From Streptomyces murinus (GTDB lineage: Bacteria; Actinomycetota; Actinomycetes; Streptomycetales; Streptomycetaceae), in the NCBI RefSeq assembly GCF_002154555.1, contig NZ_MUNF01000059.1:1-37462 (forward strand): 37,462 nt of DNA, given 5' to 3'. Numbering within the stretch: the stretch's first letter is position 1; every line of letters starts with the position of its first letter. The notes below the pieces were generated by a model, which did no database searches, was not told where the DNA came from, and was given only the letters and a program-made list of their open reading frames with translations. Shown here piece after piece: positions 22,801 to 31,056 of this stretch. Both the position numbers and the translations under genes were made by a program.

Positions 22801-24327
22801 TCAGCGGACGCCGGCCCTCCCACCGGCATCCGTCCGATCCAGGGTGGAGTTGCGCGGGTGCGCAGGGTTGAGGAACCACTTGCGCGCGGAGGCCAGCCAC
22901 CAGATGCCGCAGAAGGCGATGACGACGCCGACCGCGACGGGCGCGTAGTTGAAGGTGTTCGCGGTGACTGGTGAGGTCTGCGGCAGCATGAACAGCACGG
23001 TGATCACCAGAACCCAGGCAACGGCGATCGTGCCGACGACGGGGGACCAGGAGCCGAGGTGCCAAGGACCACGCTCGAACCGGCTCCCCTGGCGGAGCCG
23101 GAGGTACGTCGGGATGACATAGGCGATGTACAGGCCGATGGTCGCGATCGAGGTGACGGCCGCGTAAGCGGTGGTGTTCCACAGGTAGGGCAGGCCGAGC
23201 GCGAAGGCGCCCCCAGTGGCGAGCCATACGGCGTTGGTGGGCGTGCGGGTGGCGGGGTTCAGCTGGTGCCACACCTTGGAGAAGGGCAGGGCGCCGTCGC
23301 GGGAGAAGGCGTAGATCATGCGGGAGTTGGCGGTGACGGATGCCATGCCACAGAAAAGCTGGGCGACGATGACAACCAGCAGCAGCCACTTGCCGGCCGC
23401 CGCGCCGAGGGCGTCTATCAGGATCTGCGCCGGGGGCACCCCGGTCCCTGAGCCGAGTGCGCCGGCGTAGGACTGGATGGCGTAGGTGAAGCCGAACAGC
23501 AGGATGAACCCGGCGGCGAGGGAGACGAGGATCGAGCGGACGATGCCCTTGGGGCCGGCGGTGGAGGCGTCGATGGTCTCCTCGGTCATGTGGGCGGAGG
23601 CGTCGTAGCCGGTGAAGGTGTACTGCGCCATCAGCAGTCCGATCAGCACCACGTAGGTGCTGGAGGAGAAGCCGGTGTTGTTGACGAACTCGCCGAAGAC
23701 GAAGCCGGTCGACCGGTGGTGGTCGGGCACGAGCACCAGGGCGCCGCAGATGACCACGACGCCCAGGATGTGCCACCAGATGGAGACCTCGTTGAGAAAG
23801 GCGACGATGCGGACCCCGAAGGTGTTCAGCACGCCGTGCAGCACGAGGATGATCCCGAACAGCGTGATGGTGTGACCGGGCGTGGCCGCGAAGTCGAACT
23901 GAAGATCGAGCAGGGCGTTGAGGAAGGTCGCGGCGCCGAAGTCGACGCCCGCGGTCACCGCTATCTGGCCCAGGGCGTTGAACCAGCCGGTGAACCACGC
24001 CCAGGCCGCGGCCGTTCTCGCGGGGGCCATGCGGTGGGCCCAGAAGTACAGGCCGGCGCTGGTCGGGTAGGAGGAGCAGACCTCGGCCATCGACAGGCCG
24101 ACGAACAAGGTCATCAGGCCGACGAACAGCCAGCCCCACATGATCACGGCCGGGCCGCCGGTATTCATGCCGTAGCCGTACAGGGTCATGCAGCCGGACA
24201 GGATCGAGATGATCGTGAAGCTGACACCGAAGTTGGCCCGGCCGGACATGGAGCGGGCGAGCGTCTGCTGGTAGCCGAGCTGCTTCAGGCGTTCCTCGTC
24301 GGAGACGCGGGAGACGTCAAGAGGCAT
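22801..24327 (-). CDS. Amino acid permease (APC superfamily)
   Basis: 508-residue transporter with twelve membrane helices, of the amino acid/choline (GABA-permease-like) group of APC transporters. The N-terminal RSMSGRANFGVSFTIISILS, TM3 region YPTSAGLYFWAHRMAP and the conserved TGYDASAHMTEETIDASTAGPKGI loop near 250-275 match that group. Substrate is a guess: an amino acid, polyamine or GABA. It is transcribed leftward; the 309-residue gene upstream (24373-25302) has the same orientation with 45 bp between, so they may be co-transcribed. Confidence 0.92.
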   Translation of the reverse strand: MPLDVSRVSDEERLKQLGYQQTLARSMSGRANFGVSFTIISILSGCMTLYGYGMNTGGPAVIMWGWLFVGLMTLFVGLSMAEVCSSYPTSAGLYFWAHRMAPARTAAAWAWFTGWFNALGQIAVTAGVDFGAATFLNALLDLQFDFAATPGHTITLFGIILVLHGVLNTFGVRIVAFLNEVSIWWHILGVVVICGALVLVPDHHRSTGFVFGEFVNNTGFSSSTYVVLIGLLMAQYTFTGYDASAHMTEETIDASTAGPKGIVRSILVSLAAGFILLFGFTYAIQSYAGALGSGTGVPPAQILIDALGAAAGKWLLLVVIVAQLFCGMASVTANSRMIYAFSRDGALPFSKVWHQLNPATRTPTNAVWLATGGAFALGLPYLWNTTAYAAVTSIATIGLYIAYVIPTYLRLRQGSRFERGPWHLGSWSPVVGTIAVAWVLVITVLFMLPQTSPVTANTFNYAPVAVGVVIAFCGIWWLASARKWFLNPAHPRNSTLDRTDAGGRAGVR

Positions 24328-24372
24328 GGGGGTGCCGTCCTTCGTACATCGGAGGGAGTGGTGTCAGGGTGG

Positions 24373-25302
24373 TCAGGGGTGCCGGCGTCGCGGCGGGCTG
24401 TAGGCCCAGGCTCGGTGCCGCAGGAACAGATCTTCCGGCTGGCCGCAGTAGGACCACGGGACGCGGGTGGCATAGGGGCCGATCGCGTCGAAGACCTCCG
24501 CCGCTTCGCTGTGGCGGTTGGCGAACGACAGGGCGTGTGCCAGGTAGTTGGCGTCATCGGCGAAGCAGGCGTGCGGGCCAGGTGCGCGGTAGCGCCACCA
24601 GCGTTCCAGCACAGGGTCGATCTGCGGGCAGTCGATCCAGGGGTGGATGGTCAACCCGTACGCCGTCTGGTCCTTCTCCTGACGGGATCGGTGGGCCTCG
24701 GCGATCACGACCAGAGGCAGGACCGCGATCGGCAGCCCCTGCGGGGCGATGGACGCCTGCTCCTCGGCCCACCACATCGCCTCCCCCGGCCGACCGTGGT
24801 ACCGCTGGAACAGATAGGTGACGACTTCGTGGTGGGCCTCGCGATTCCACGGGTCACGCTGCTTGATCTCCGCCCACACATGCCGCAGGGTCGACCGATC
24901 CGGTGCGTGCGTCCGCAGCAACGCGAGCATCACCACCAGGGGCGCAACGTCGTGCGGCCACACTCCCAGCGCGGTACGGCAGGTGGCCCAGGCTTCCTCC
25001 ATCAGTGACCGGCCGCTGGTCCGCCCGGCGATCATCGCGCGGAGGGCTTGTACATTCGCGAGCAGGGCCAGTGCGTGCGGCGAGCGGGGCTCTGCCTTCG
25101 CCCAGGTGTCGGCGAACCGCAGCCGCGCACCCGCCTCGGCCAGCACCTGGAGGCGGAAAATCCGCCGGTCCCAGTCCGCGCCCGTAGAGGCCAACAGCTG
25201 CTGCGGCCCCTCCCAGCGCCCCATGGAGGCATCTTCCAAGGCCCGCCGCAGTGCTTCGTCACCCCGTGCTGGGCGCGTGTCGAGGGGCTCTCCGGTTCTC
25301 AT
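24373..25302 (-). CDS. Helical-repeat (TPR-like) hypothetical protein
   Basis: 309 residues from ATG 25302 (MRTGEPLDTRPARGDEALRR); upstream in-frame sequence looks non-coding. Repeated amphipathic helix pairs suggest a tetratricopeptide-like solenoid (LRRALEDASMGRWEGPQQLL; RIFRLQVLAEAGARLRFADT; NREAHHEVVTYLFQRYHGRP). The C-terminus has ADDANYLAHALSFANRHSEA. No membrane segment or catalytic motif. Leftward, 45 bases from the permease gene. Function unknown; it may be a scaffold. Confidence 0.75.
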   Translation of the reverse strand: MRTGEPLDTRPARGDEALRRALEDASMGRWEGPQQLLASTGADWDRRIFRLQVLAEAGARLRFADTWAKAEPRSPHALALLANVQALRAMIAGRTSGRSLMEEAWATCRTALGVWPHDVAPLVVMLALLRTHAPDRSTLRHVWAEIKQRDPWNREAHHEVVTYLFQRYHGRPGEAMWWAEEQASIAPQGLPIAVLPLVVIAEAHRSRQEKDQTAYGLTIHPWIDCPQIDPVLERWWRYRAPGPHACFADDANYLAHALSFANRHSEAAEVFDAIGPYATRVPWSYCGQPEDLFLRHRAWAYSPPRRRHP

Positions 25303-25737
25303 CCCTTCTTGACCCCGTCCACCCGCGACTGGACAAGGCGGTCTTCCCGCCAAGCTGCGCACCCGTAGGCGGTGGGTCCAGAAGTTCCGATGCAGAGAGC
25401 GGGGGATGGCGCGCTGATCATCGGAGTACGGACCTCCTGTGATGACGTGTGGGTAGCGTCTCCCGGAACCTGGCTTGGTCACGGCAGCGCAGCGGCTACC
25501 GTCGAAGGGCGGTACGAGCGCCCAGTGCCGCGCCTTCATTTCAAGCGCGCTCGGACCGGGAAGCTGTGGCTCGGGGCGCCGGGCATCGACCGCCTCAAGT
25601 CACAGCTCAACCATGGCCGCGCACTCCCCGGATGCTCATGCGTGTTTATGAGCACGTGCGACCGGAGGGCGATCGGCCGCCCGTCGGCCCACTTTCAGCT
25701 ACCGGTTCCAGCACCTCGTCACTGGGAGGATGGAGGG
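25303..25737. other. 435-bp divergent intergenic region
   Basis: No credible gene. It separates the leftward helical-repeat gene from the rightward nucleotidyltransferase gene and contains the motif at 25634-25653 listed separately. A long frame crosses it but lacks codon bias before GTG 25738. Confidence 0.45.
25634..25653 (-). promoter_or_regulatory. Shared operator-like motif, copy 1
   Basis: On the minus strand this reads GCTCATAAACACGCATGAGC, an interrupted palindrome with GCTCAT/ATGAGC arms. It matches 17 of 20 bases of the motif at 29508-29527 in front of the radical-SAM operon. It lies 84 bp upstream of GTG 25738. The bound regulator is unknown; the zinc-ribbon XRE protein at 27893-29455 is a candidate. 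Confidence 0.55.
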
Positions 25738-26361
25738 GTGAATGCTGACGAATTGGGGCGCTGGGCACCTGAGCGTCCAGAAGACATGGCTGACCTTTTC
25801 GCCAAGGCGGTCTTCCCATGGTGGATCGCCGGCGGGTACGCGATCGAACTCGCGGTCGGTCGTGAGCTGCGCCCGCACGGCGACCTCGACGTCCTAATCC
25901 TCCGCCGCGACCAAGCCCTCCTACGTGATCTTCTGGCTGGCTGGGATCTGTCCGTAGCTGATCCGCCTGGTCTGGGGCGATTGCGTCCGTGGCATTCTGG
26001 GGAGGTTCTTCAGCCGCCCCTCCACGACATCTGGTGTCGGCGTACGCCGGAGGCACCCTGGTCGGTGCAGCTCATGCTGGACGAGTCTGAGGGTCACGAG
26101 TGGGTCTCGCGGCGCACCCCGCAGATCCGGCTTCCGATCGAGCGGGTGGGGCGGACGAGCGCAAGCGGCATTCCCTATCTCGCACCCGAGGTGCAGCTCT
26201 TCTATAAGGCGAAGGCGACGCGGGACAAGGACGAGACCGACTTCGAGGCGGTTCTGCCGCTGCTGGAGGAGGGACAACGCGTCTGGTTGGCGGAGGCGAT
26301 CAAGGTGATCGCGCCGGACCACCCCTGGCTTCGCCGACTCCTGCCGGTCAGCCGAACGTGA
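25738..26361 (+). CDS. Aminoglycoside-adenylyltransferase-like nucleotidyltransferase
   Basis: 207 residues from GTG 25738 behind GGAGG. The signature WWIAGGYAIELAVGRELRPH then GDLDVLILRRD (G32-G33, D49, D51) belongs to the ANT(2'')/LinB-like group of antibiotic nucleotidyltransferases; a later DIW aspartate may complete the triad, and APEVQLFYKAKATRDKDETD is a typical C-terminal motif. Many Streptomyces members have no known substrate, so resistance should not be assumed. Its 3' end overlaps the convergent PPC gene by 14 bp. An operator-like motif upstream links it to the radical-SAM operon. Confidence 0.85.
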   Translation: MNADELGRWAPERPEDMADLFAKAVFPWWIAGGYAIELAVGRELRPHGDLDVLILRRDQALLRDLLAGWDLSVADPPGLGRLRPWHSGEVLQPPLHDIWCRRTPEAPWSVQLMLDESEGHEWVSRRTPQIRLPIERVGRTSASGIPYLAPEVQLFYKAKATRDKDETDFEAVLPLLEEGQRVWLAEAIKVIAPDHPWLRRLLPVSRT

Positions 26362-26806
26362 GCAGCGGAACGTCGTAGAGGTCGGGGTTCAGGGGCCGGG
26401 TCATCATGGGCGACGTGACCTCCACGATCAGCAGTTCGCTGAGGAACTGGACCTTGGCGCTGAGGAGGTGGCTGGTCCTGCCGTCGGCCGACTGGGCCTT
26501 CAGACCGGCGGAGACGTGGATGTGCGGGAGTATTCCGCCGGTGGCGGGGTCATGGGCAAGGGTGCCGGCGCCGAACGCCTCGACGTTGGTGACGTACGTC
26601 TTCGCCCAGACCGGTGCGTCCGGGTCCGCGAGCTTCTCGCAAGCACCCACGATCTCAGCCTCCGCGAAGGCTCCGATGAACGAGGGGATATAGCCCTGCC
26701 GGACGCCGTTGCCCCGGCAGAAGGCGGACAGCGCCTCGAAGAAGTCCTCCCCGTGGTCGAAGGTGACGCCGAAGGTACGACCGACGGTCAGCTCGTGAGC
26801 ACGCAT
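26348..26806 (-). CDS. PPC (DUF296) domain protein
   Basis: 152 residues from ATG 26806 (GGAGA upstream). A single PPC/DUF296 domain, the plant-prokaryote conserved fold, with the usual order: strand ELTVGRTFGVTFDHGEDFFE, helix, GYIPSFIGAFAEAEIVG, ILPHIHVSAGLKAQSADG and LLIVEVTSPMMTRPLNPDLY. Bacterial stand-alone members are trimers of unknown function; the histidines in PHIH may bind metal or ligand. It lies 26 bp downstream of the asparaginase gene and is likely co-transcribed with it. Confidence 0.88.
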   Translation of the reverse strand: MRAHELTVGRTFGVTFDHGEDFFEALSAFCRGNGVRQGYIPSFIGAFAEAEIVGACEKLADPDAPVWAKTYVTNVEAFGAGTLAHDPATGGILPHIHVSAGLKAQSADGRTSHLLSAKVQFLSELLIVEVTSPMMTRPLNPDLYDVPLLTFG

Positions 26807-26832
26807 GTGCGGGTGTCTCCTCAGAGGTGGGA

Positions 26833-27834
26833 TCAGCGGGCGGAGGCGGTGGTGAAGGTCTCGCGGACCGTCGCTCCGTCGGCGCCCTGGGCGAGCAGAG
26901 CGTGCAGGAGGAGCCGCGCCTGGTACGGGCCGAGGTCTCCGGCGCCGATGAGCCCACGGCCGAGGAGGTCCTTCTCGGAGCCGGGGAAGCCGTACGTGTC
27001 GGACAGGACGGGGCCGTTGCCGATGCGGGAAGCGAGGACCACGGGGATACGGGACGCGAGCTTGGTGAGCCCTTCGACAAGGCGCTCCGGGACGTGGCCG
27101 ACACCGAAGGCCGCGACCACGAGTCCGTCGCAGTTGCCGTCCCACAGGTCGAGCAGGGTGCCGTCGTCGCCGAGGGTGACGGTGTAGAGACCGACGCGCG
27201 CCTCACGGTCGGGGGCGCCGACCAGCGGTCCGCGGGACGGCAAGCCGCCCACCATCCGCACCCGGTTCTCCGCGATTCGCGCGATCGGGCCGCTTGCTGG
27301 TGAGGTGAAGGCGGCGGGGCTGGTGGTGTGGGACTTGCGGACGGTCCGGGCGGAGTGGACCTCGTCGCCGAGTACGACGAGGCAGCCGACTTCGCTGAGT
27401 CCAGGGTCGGCGGCGGCCAGGACGGCGGCATGGAGGTTGGCCGGGCCGTCGGCGCCGGGCAGGGTGGGGTTGCGCATCGCGCCGGTGACGACAACCGGCT
27501 GCTCGTGGCCGTGGTAGAGGTCGAGGAGGAAGGCGGTCTCCTCGATGGTGTCGGTGCCCTGCGTGATGACGACCCCGTTGACCTCTCCGGTCTCCAGCTC
27601 CGCCGCGATCGCGGCCGACAGTGCGGTGAGGTCCTCGAAGGTCAGGGAAGCGCCGGGCAGGCGTCGGAAGTCCCGCACCTTGAGACCGATGCCACTCGTG
27701 GCCAACGCGGGTACCGCGGCGAGGAGTTCATGGGCCGAAAGCGCCGGCACGACGCCTCCGGTGGTGGGATCCGTGGTCATGGCGATCGTGCCGCCGAGGG
27801 AGAAGACCGCCACGTTCCTGACCGACTCCGTCAT
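26833..27834 (-). CDS. Asparaginase family protein
   Basis: 333 residues from ATG 27834 with GGGGAG seven bases upstream. The two threonine motifs of L-asparaginases are present: GGTIAM with T16 and QGTDTIEE with T94-D95. TGAMRNPTLPGADGPANLHA and SARTVRKSHTTSPAAF supply the remaining active-site region. There is no signal peptide, so it is cytoplasmic, releasing ammonia from asparagine or a related amide. It sits 58 bp downstream of the zinc-ribbon regulator and 26 bp upstream of the PPC gene on the same strand, suggesting a three-gene leftward unit. Confidence 0.93.
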   Translation of the reverse strand: MTESVRNVAVFSLGGTIAMTTDPTTGGVVPALSAHELLAAVPALATSGIGLKVRDFRRLPGASLTFEDLTALSAAIAAELETGEVNGVVITQGTDTIEETAFLLDLYHGHEQPVVVTGAMRNPTLPGADGPANLHAAVLAAADPGLSEVGCLVVLGDEVHSARTVRKSHTTSPAAFTSPASGPIARIAENRVRMVGGLPSRGPLVGAPDREARVGLYTVTLGDDGTLLDLWDGNCDGLVVAAFGVGHVPERLVEGLTKLASRIPVVLASRIGNGPVLSDTYGFPGSEKDLLGRGLIGAGDLGPYQARLLLHALLAQGADGATVRETFTTASAR

Positions 27835-27892
27835 TCCCCTGCTCCCCTGTCCGGACGCCGCCGAGCACTGCCTCACGAGTGGTTCACGCAGG

Positions 27893-29455
27893 CTATCGGG
27901 TCGGCGCCGTCCGGGTACGCGGAATGATCACCATCTGCTCGGCCACGAACCGGCAGGCGGCCTCCAGCCCTTCGAGGCCGAGCAACCGGCTGCGCGGCCG
28001 GGCAAGCCGCTCCGTACCGGCCACCGACAACTGTGCGCACCGGCGACCGAGCCAGGAGGCGTCGAGGCCGAGGTACTCCGCCGTTGCCGCAAGGCGCTGC
28101 CCTGCCTGCCCTGCCGCCGTGGCCGAGTGCTGGCTGACGTGGCCCGTCACATCGGCGAACGTCCGCAGGGCTCCCGGCCGCGCGGTGACCGCGAGGCGAG
28201 ACGCCCCCTCGGTCCGTACCCATGAGGCGATAACGGCCCGGCGCCCGTGGGAGAGCGCGAAGCCGTCGGTGTGAGCGAAGCCTCCGTCGTCGGTCACCCA
28301 GGTGCGGATGCCGAAGGACTCCATGAGCGCGATGGCGAGGAAGAGCAGAACGCGCTCGTACGCGGGTGAGGAGGCGACAGCACTCTCGGGGATGCAGAAC
28401 CCCCGGCCGCTGGTACCGCCCGGACTCCGGGGTGCCATTCGTTCGAGGTAGCGGTATTTGTGCCGGAAGAACAGCCACGTGGCAGCCTCTTCACCGCGCT
28501 GCTCCCTGGTCCAGAAGACGGGCGCGTCGCCCAGGTGGTCACGGTGGCCCAGGATGTACCGGGCCGCGGTCTCCGAGCCGATCAGCATCCGGGACACTTC
28601 GGTCAGGCTCTGGTCGGAGGCGGCTGGTGAACCTGGGGAAACGGTGAGCGACGCCAGCGATGTGTGCAGGGCTTGGTCGTCGCCGAGAAGTGCCGCCTCG
28701 AAGCCGGACACGGCCCAGAGGATGCCGTAGGTCAGATCGTCCAGTTCGTACGCGGCGGGGATGTCGAGCGGGGTGGAGGCGGTAGCGCGTACGCCGCTCG
28801 ACCGGGCGTCGGTGACGAACTGCCGGACCGCCCCGTCCACCGTGCGGTTCGCGACGACGAGCGCGCGCATCGGCATGGCGCGCCAGGCATCCAGCTCCGG
28901 GCGGGAATCGAGCCTCAGGCTGTCCCCGAGGAAGGAGGCCGCGGGAAGGGACAACGCAGGAAGCGCCGTCGTCGGGACGGACCGGCCGGCGGGTAACAGA
29001 AGCTGACCCGGCCCTTCGGACAGCGTTGCATACCCACGGGCTCCGGTACCCGCCGTTCCCGGCCGGCCCGTGGAGTGCGGGATGTGCGGATCGGCCGTGG
29101 GCAGGAGCCCGAGCAGCTCCTCCGGGACTCCGAGCGCATCGGTCCACTGGACGAACTGCCGTCGGTCGCGGATCTGTTTGAGCCCTCGTTCCAGTCTGCT
29201 GACCTCGGCCTGGTCGATGCTGACCATCCGCGCCACGCCGGCCTGGGAGAGGCCCGTGTGCTTCCGGAACAGCTTGACGACGGTGCCGAGGTCCCATGCA
29301 GCCACGGCTCGCCGGACCGTCGGATCACGCCAGAAGGCCGGGTCGGCCCGTCGGGCGGCCGGCCCGCCCTGGCACGAGGCGCATCGTTTACCGGCATTGA
29401 AGCGGCTGAGAAGGGCACCGCAGCGCGTACACCGCCGCTGTCCGCTGTCGACCAT
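27893..29455 (-). CDS. Zinc-ribbon plus XRE-type transcriptional regulator
   Basis: 520 residues from ATG 29455; ATG 29464 is also possible. A four-cysteine knuckle at the N-terminus (CTRCG and CASC: C9, C12, C25, C28) precedes an XRE helix-turn-helix at about 56-110 (KHTGLSQAGVARMVSIDQAE, VSRLERG). The remaining 400 residues form a helical sensor-like region (DIPAAYELDDLTYGILWAVS; ATWLFFRHKYRYLERMAP; LALMESFGIRTWV). It is divergent from the radical-SAM operon, with 156 bp between starts holding an operator-like motif, so it is the likely regulator of that operon and of itself. The ligand is unknown. Confidence 0.85.
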   Translation of the reverse strand: MVDSGQRRCTRCGALLSRFNAGKRCASCQGGPAARRADPAFWRDPTVRRAVAAWDLGTVVKLFRKHTGLSQAGVARMVSIDQAEVSRLERGLKQIRDRRQFVQWTDALGVPEELLGLLPTADPHIPHSTGRPGTAGTGARGYATLSEGPGQLLLPAGRSVPTTALPALSLPAASFLGDSLRLDSRPELDAWRAMPMRALVVANRTVDGAVRQFVTDARSSGVRATASTPLDIPAAYELDDLTYGILWAVSGFEAALLGDDQALHTSLASLTVSPGSPAASDQSLTEVSRMLIGSETAARYILGHRDHLGDAPVFWTREQRGEEAATWLFFRHKYRYLERMAPRSPGGTSGRGFCIPESAVASSPAYERVLLFLAIALMESFGIRTWVTDDGGFAHTDGFALSHGRRAVIASWVRTEGASRLAVTARPGALRTFADVTGHVSQHSATAAGQAGQRLAATAEYLGLDASWLGRRCAQLSVAGTERLARPRSRLLGLEGLEAACRFVAEQMVIIPRTRTAPTR

Positions 29456-29507
29456 GGTCGGCATTCTCCCTCGCTCTGTGATCACCCGGGCACGTTCCGC
29501 TGATGGG

Positions 29508-29527
29508 GCTCATAAACACTCATAGGC
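29508..29527 (+). promoter_or_regulatory. Shared operator-like motif, copy 2
   Basis: GCTCATAAACACTCATAGGC, 17 of 20 bases shared with 25634-25653 on the other strand. It lies in the 156-bp divergent region between the regulator and the biosynthetic-looking operon, about 85 bp before GTG 29612 and 53 bp before the regulator start. CATA is directly repeated at 10-bp spacing within it. Confidence 0.6.
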
Positions 29528-29611
29528 GTGGGCCTTCGTGGCGGCCATCGTGGTGGAGCACCGCCGACCGGAGCCGCGTGCCGCGACTCCCCGGACGTGA
29601 GGATCCGACCT

Positions 29612-30373
29612 GTGACCTCCTTGACCCTGCCACCCCGGCCCCCCGGTTCGCCGCCGCTCGCCCATGCCTGGCAGACGCTGGCGGACGGGCTGCTGACCCA
29701 GCGGCTCCATCTCCACCTTGACGAATGGCGGGCTGCCGTCGCCGAGGAAAAGACGCTGCCGGACGTGCCAGGCGCCGATGTCTCCGCGCTGGCCCAACGC
29801 CCGTCTCCGCTGCCGGCAAGTGACGAGTCCGCGATGGCGCTGCTGGGGGACGCCGGGCTCGGCTTCTGGTGGGAGCTGCCCCAGAGGCATGGAGTGGAGT
29901 CGCGGAACCAGCGCGGGGCGCTCCACCGCGCCGCCGACACCGCTGCCCAGAATCTCCTCGTCGAGCAGTCCGGGGCGTCCTGGTCCGACGCTGTGATCGC
30001 CGTCAGCGGCGCCGCCGCGTGGTGGGTGGGCTTCTTCGCGGTCATCCGCCACCGCGGGGTGCACCACATCACGCTGGAGCCGCACCCGAGCCCGGTCCAT
30101 GAGCAGGCCCTGGGCACCGCCGTGAGCGTCGTGGCCCACGGCATGGCCACGCGGGTGCTGGAGACGGCGCTGCGCGACTCCGCCGACGACCAGGCCCTCC
30201 GCGCCACGTACTGCCGGGCCATCGAGGTCGGTATCTGCGCCGAGCCCGAGCTACCGCGCCTCGTCGACGAGTTGGCGGAGCTGCGGCTGGTGGACCTGGT
30301 GTCCACCACGGCCCGCTGGCGCGGCCGTTTCACCAAGTACGCCGGCGGCACGGGGGCGGGGCAGGTCGAATGA
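29612..30373 (+). CDS. Unrecognised protein, first gene of the radical-SAM operon
   Basis: 253 residues from GTG 29612, eight bases after GTGAGGA. Mostly helical and soluble. A Pro-rich N-terminus is followed by LAHAWQTLADGLLTQRLHLH, a middle with aromatic residues (GLGFWWELPQRHGVESRNQR; SGAAAWWVGFFAVIRHRGVH) and a charged C-terminus. No cofactor-binding signature seen. It ends in an ATGA overlap with the kinase-like gene, so the two are translationally coupled. Confidence 0.75.
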   Translation: MTSLTLPPRPPGSPPLAHAWQTLADGLLTQRLHLHLDEWRAAVAEEKTLPDVPGADVSALAQRPSPLPASDESAMALLGDAGLGFWWELPQRHGVESRNQRGALHRAADTAAQNLLVEQSGASWSDAVIAVSGAAAWWVGFFAVIRHRGVHHITLEPHPSPVHEQALGTAVSVVAHGMATRVLETALRDSADDQALRATYCRAIEVGICAEPELPRLVDELAELRLVDLVSTTARWRGRFTKYAGGTGAGQVE

Positions 30374-31056
30374 ACCACCGCTATCCGTTCATCGTCATCG
30401 AGGGGCTCGACGGCACCGGCAAGACGACGCTGCGCAAGGGCCTGTTCCGGCTCTGGGAGGGGCTTTACGGCGTCACCCCGCTGTGCGTGCTCACCACCAA
30501 CTTCCTCGCCGCCGACCAGGCCGCCGCCATCGTCACCGGTAAGTACCAGCCGAACGCCGGGAACCGTGACGCCTACCTGTCCGCGATCGCGTCGGACAAG
30601 CGGGCCACGCTGGATCGCCTTGTGCTCCCTCAGCGACCGGCCCGGCCCGTGATCGCGGATCGCTGGCTGCTCAGCGAGCTGGCCTTCTTCGCCGTGAAGC
30701 ACGGCATGAGGGCGTCGGAGACGTACGAGACGCTGGCCGCGCACCTCACCGTGGCCCCCGATCTCACGCTCGTCCTGGACCTGGAGACCGACGCCTCGAT
30801 GAGCCGGGCGCAGGCCCGACAGGGAGACGCCGTCCGAGCCGACTGGGACGTGCACGACGTGCAGAGCCGGGTTCGTGAGACCTATGAGGCCGTGGTCACG
30901 AAGCCCGACCAGTTCCCGCTCCTCGGCGACGTGGTCCGCCTGGATGCCCGCCGCCCCCGGTCCGAGGTGCTGCTCGCCGCCTGGGACGTACTGCGCGATC
31001 GACAGCTGGTACCGCCCATCGGCGCCCACACGGAAGGAGGAGAGACCCGTGACTGA
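30370..31056 (+). CDS. Thymidylate-kinase-like P-loop kinase
   Basis: 228 residues. The N-terminus FIVIEGLDGTGKTTLRKGLF (Walker A 12-20) and VIADRWLLSELAFF (DR motif near 97) match thymidylate kinase. VAPDLTLVLDLETDASMSRA then QARQGDA corresponds to the LVLD strand and lid region. A housekeeping tmk is expected elsewhere, so this copy probably phosphorylates a pathway-specific nucleotide or other acid. The 31056 stop overlaps the next gene's GTG by eight bases. Confidence 0.88.
   Translation: MNHRYPFIVIEGLDGTGKTTLRKGLFRLWEGLYGVTPLCVLTTNFLAADQAAAIVTGKYQPNAGNRDAYLSAIASDKRATLDRLVLPQRPARPVIADRWLLSELAFFAVKHGMRASETYETLAAHLTVAPDLTLVLDLETDASMSRAQARQGDAVRADWDVHDVQSRVRETYEAVVTKPDQFPLLGDVVRLDARRPRSEVLLAAWDVLRDRQLVPPIGAHTEGGETRD

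Noticed and set aside
22511-24139. 542-codon open frame within the permease gene, same strand, other frame
   Set aside because: Arg/His/Pro-rich with no hydrophobic or catalytic pattern, while the permease frame shows twelve helices.
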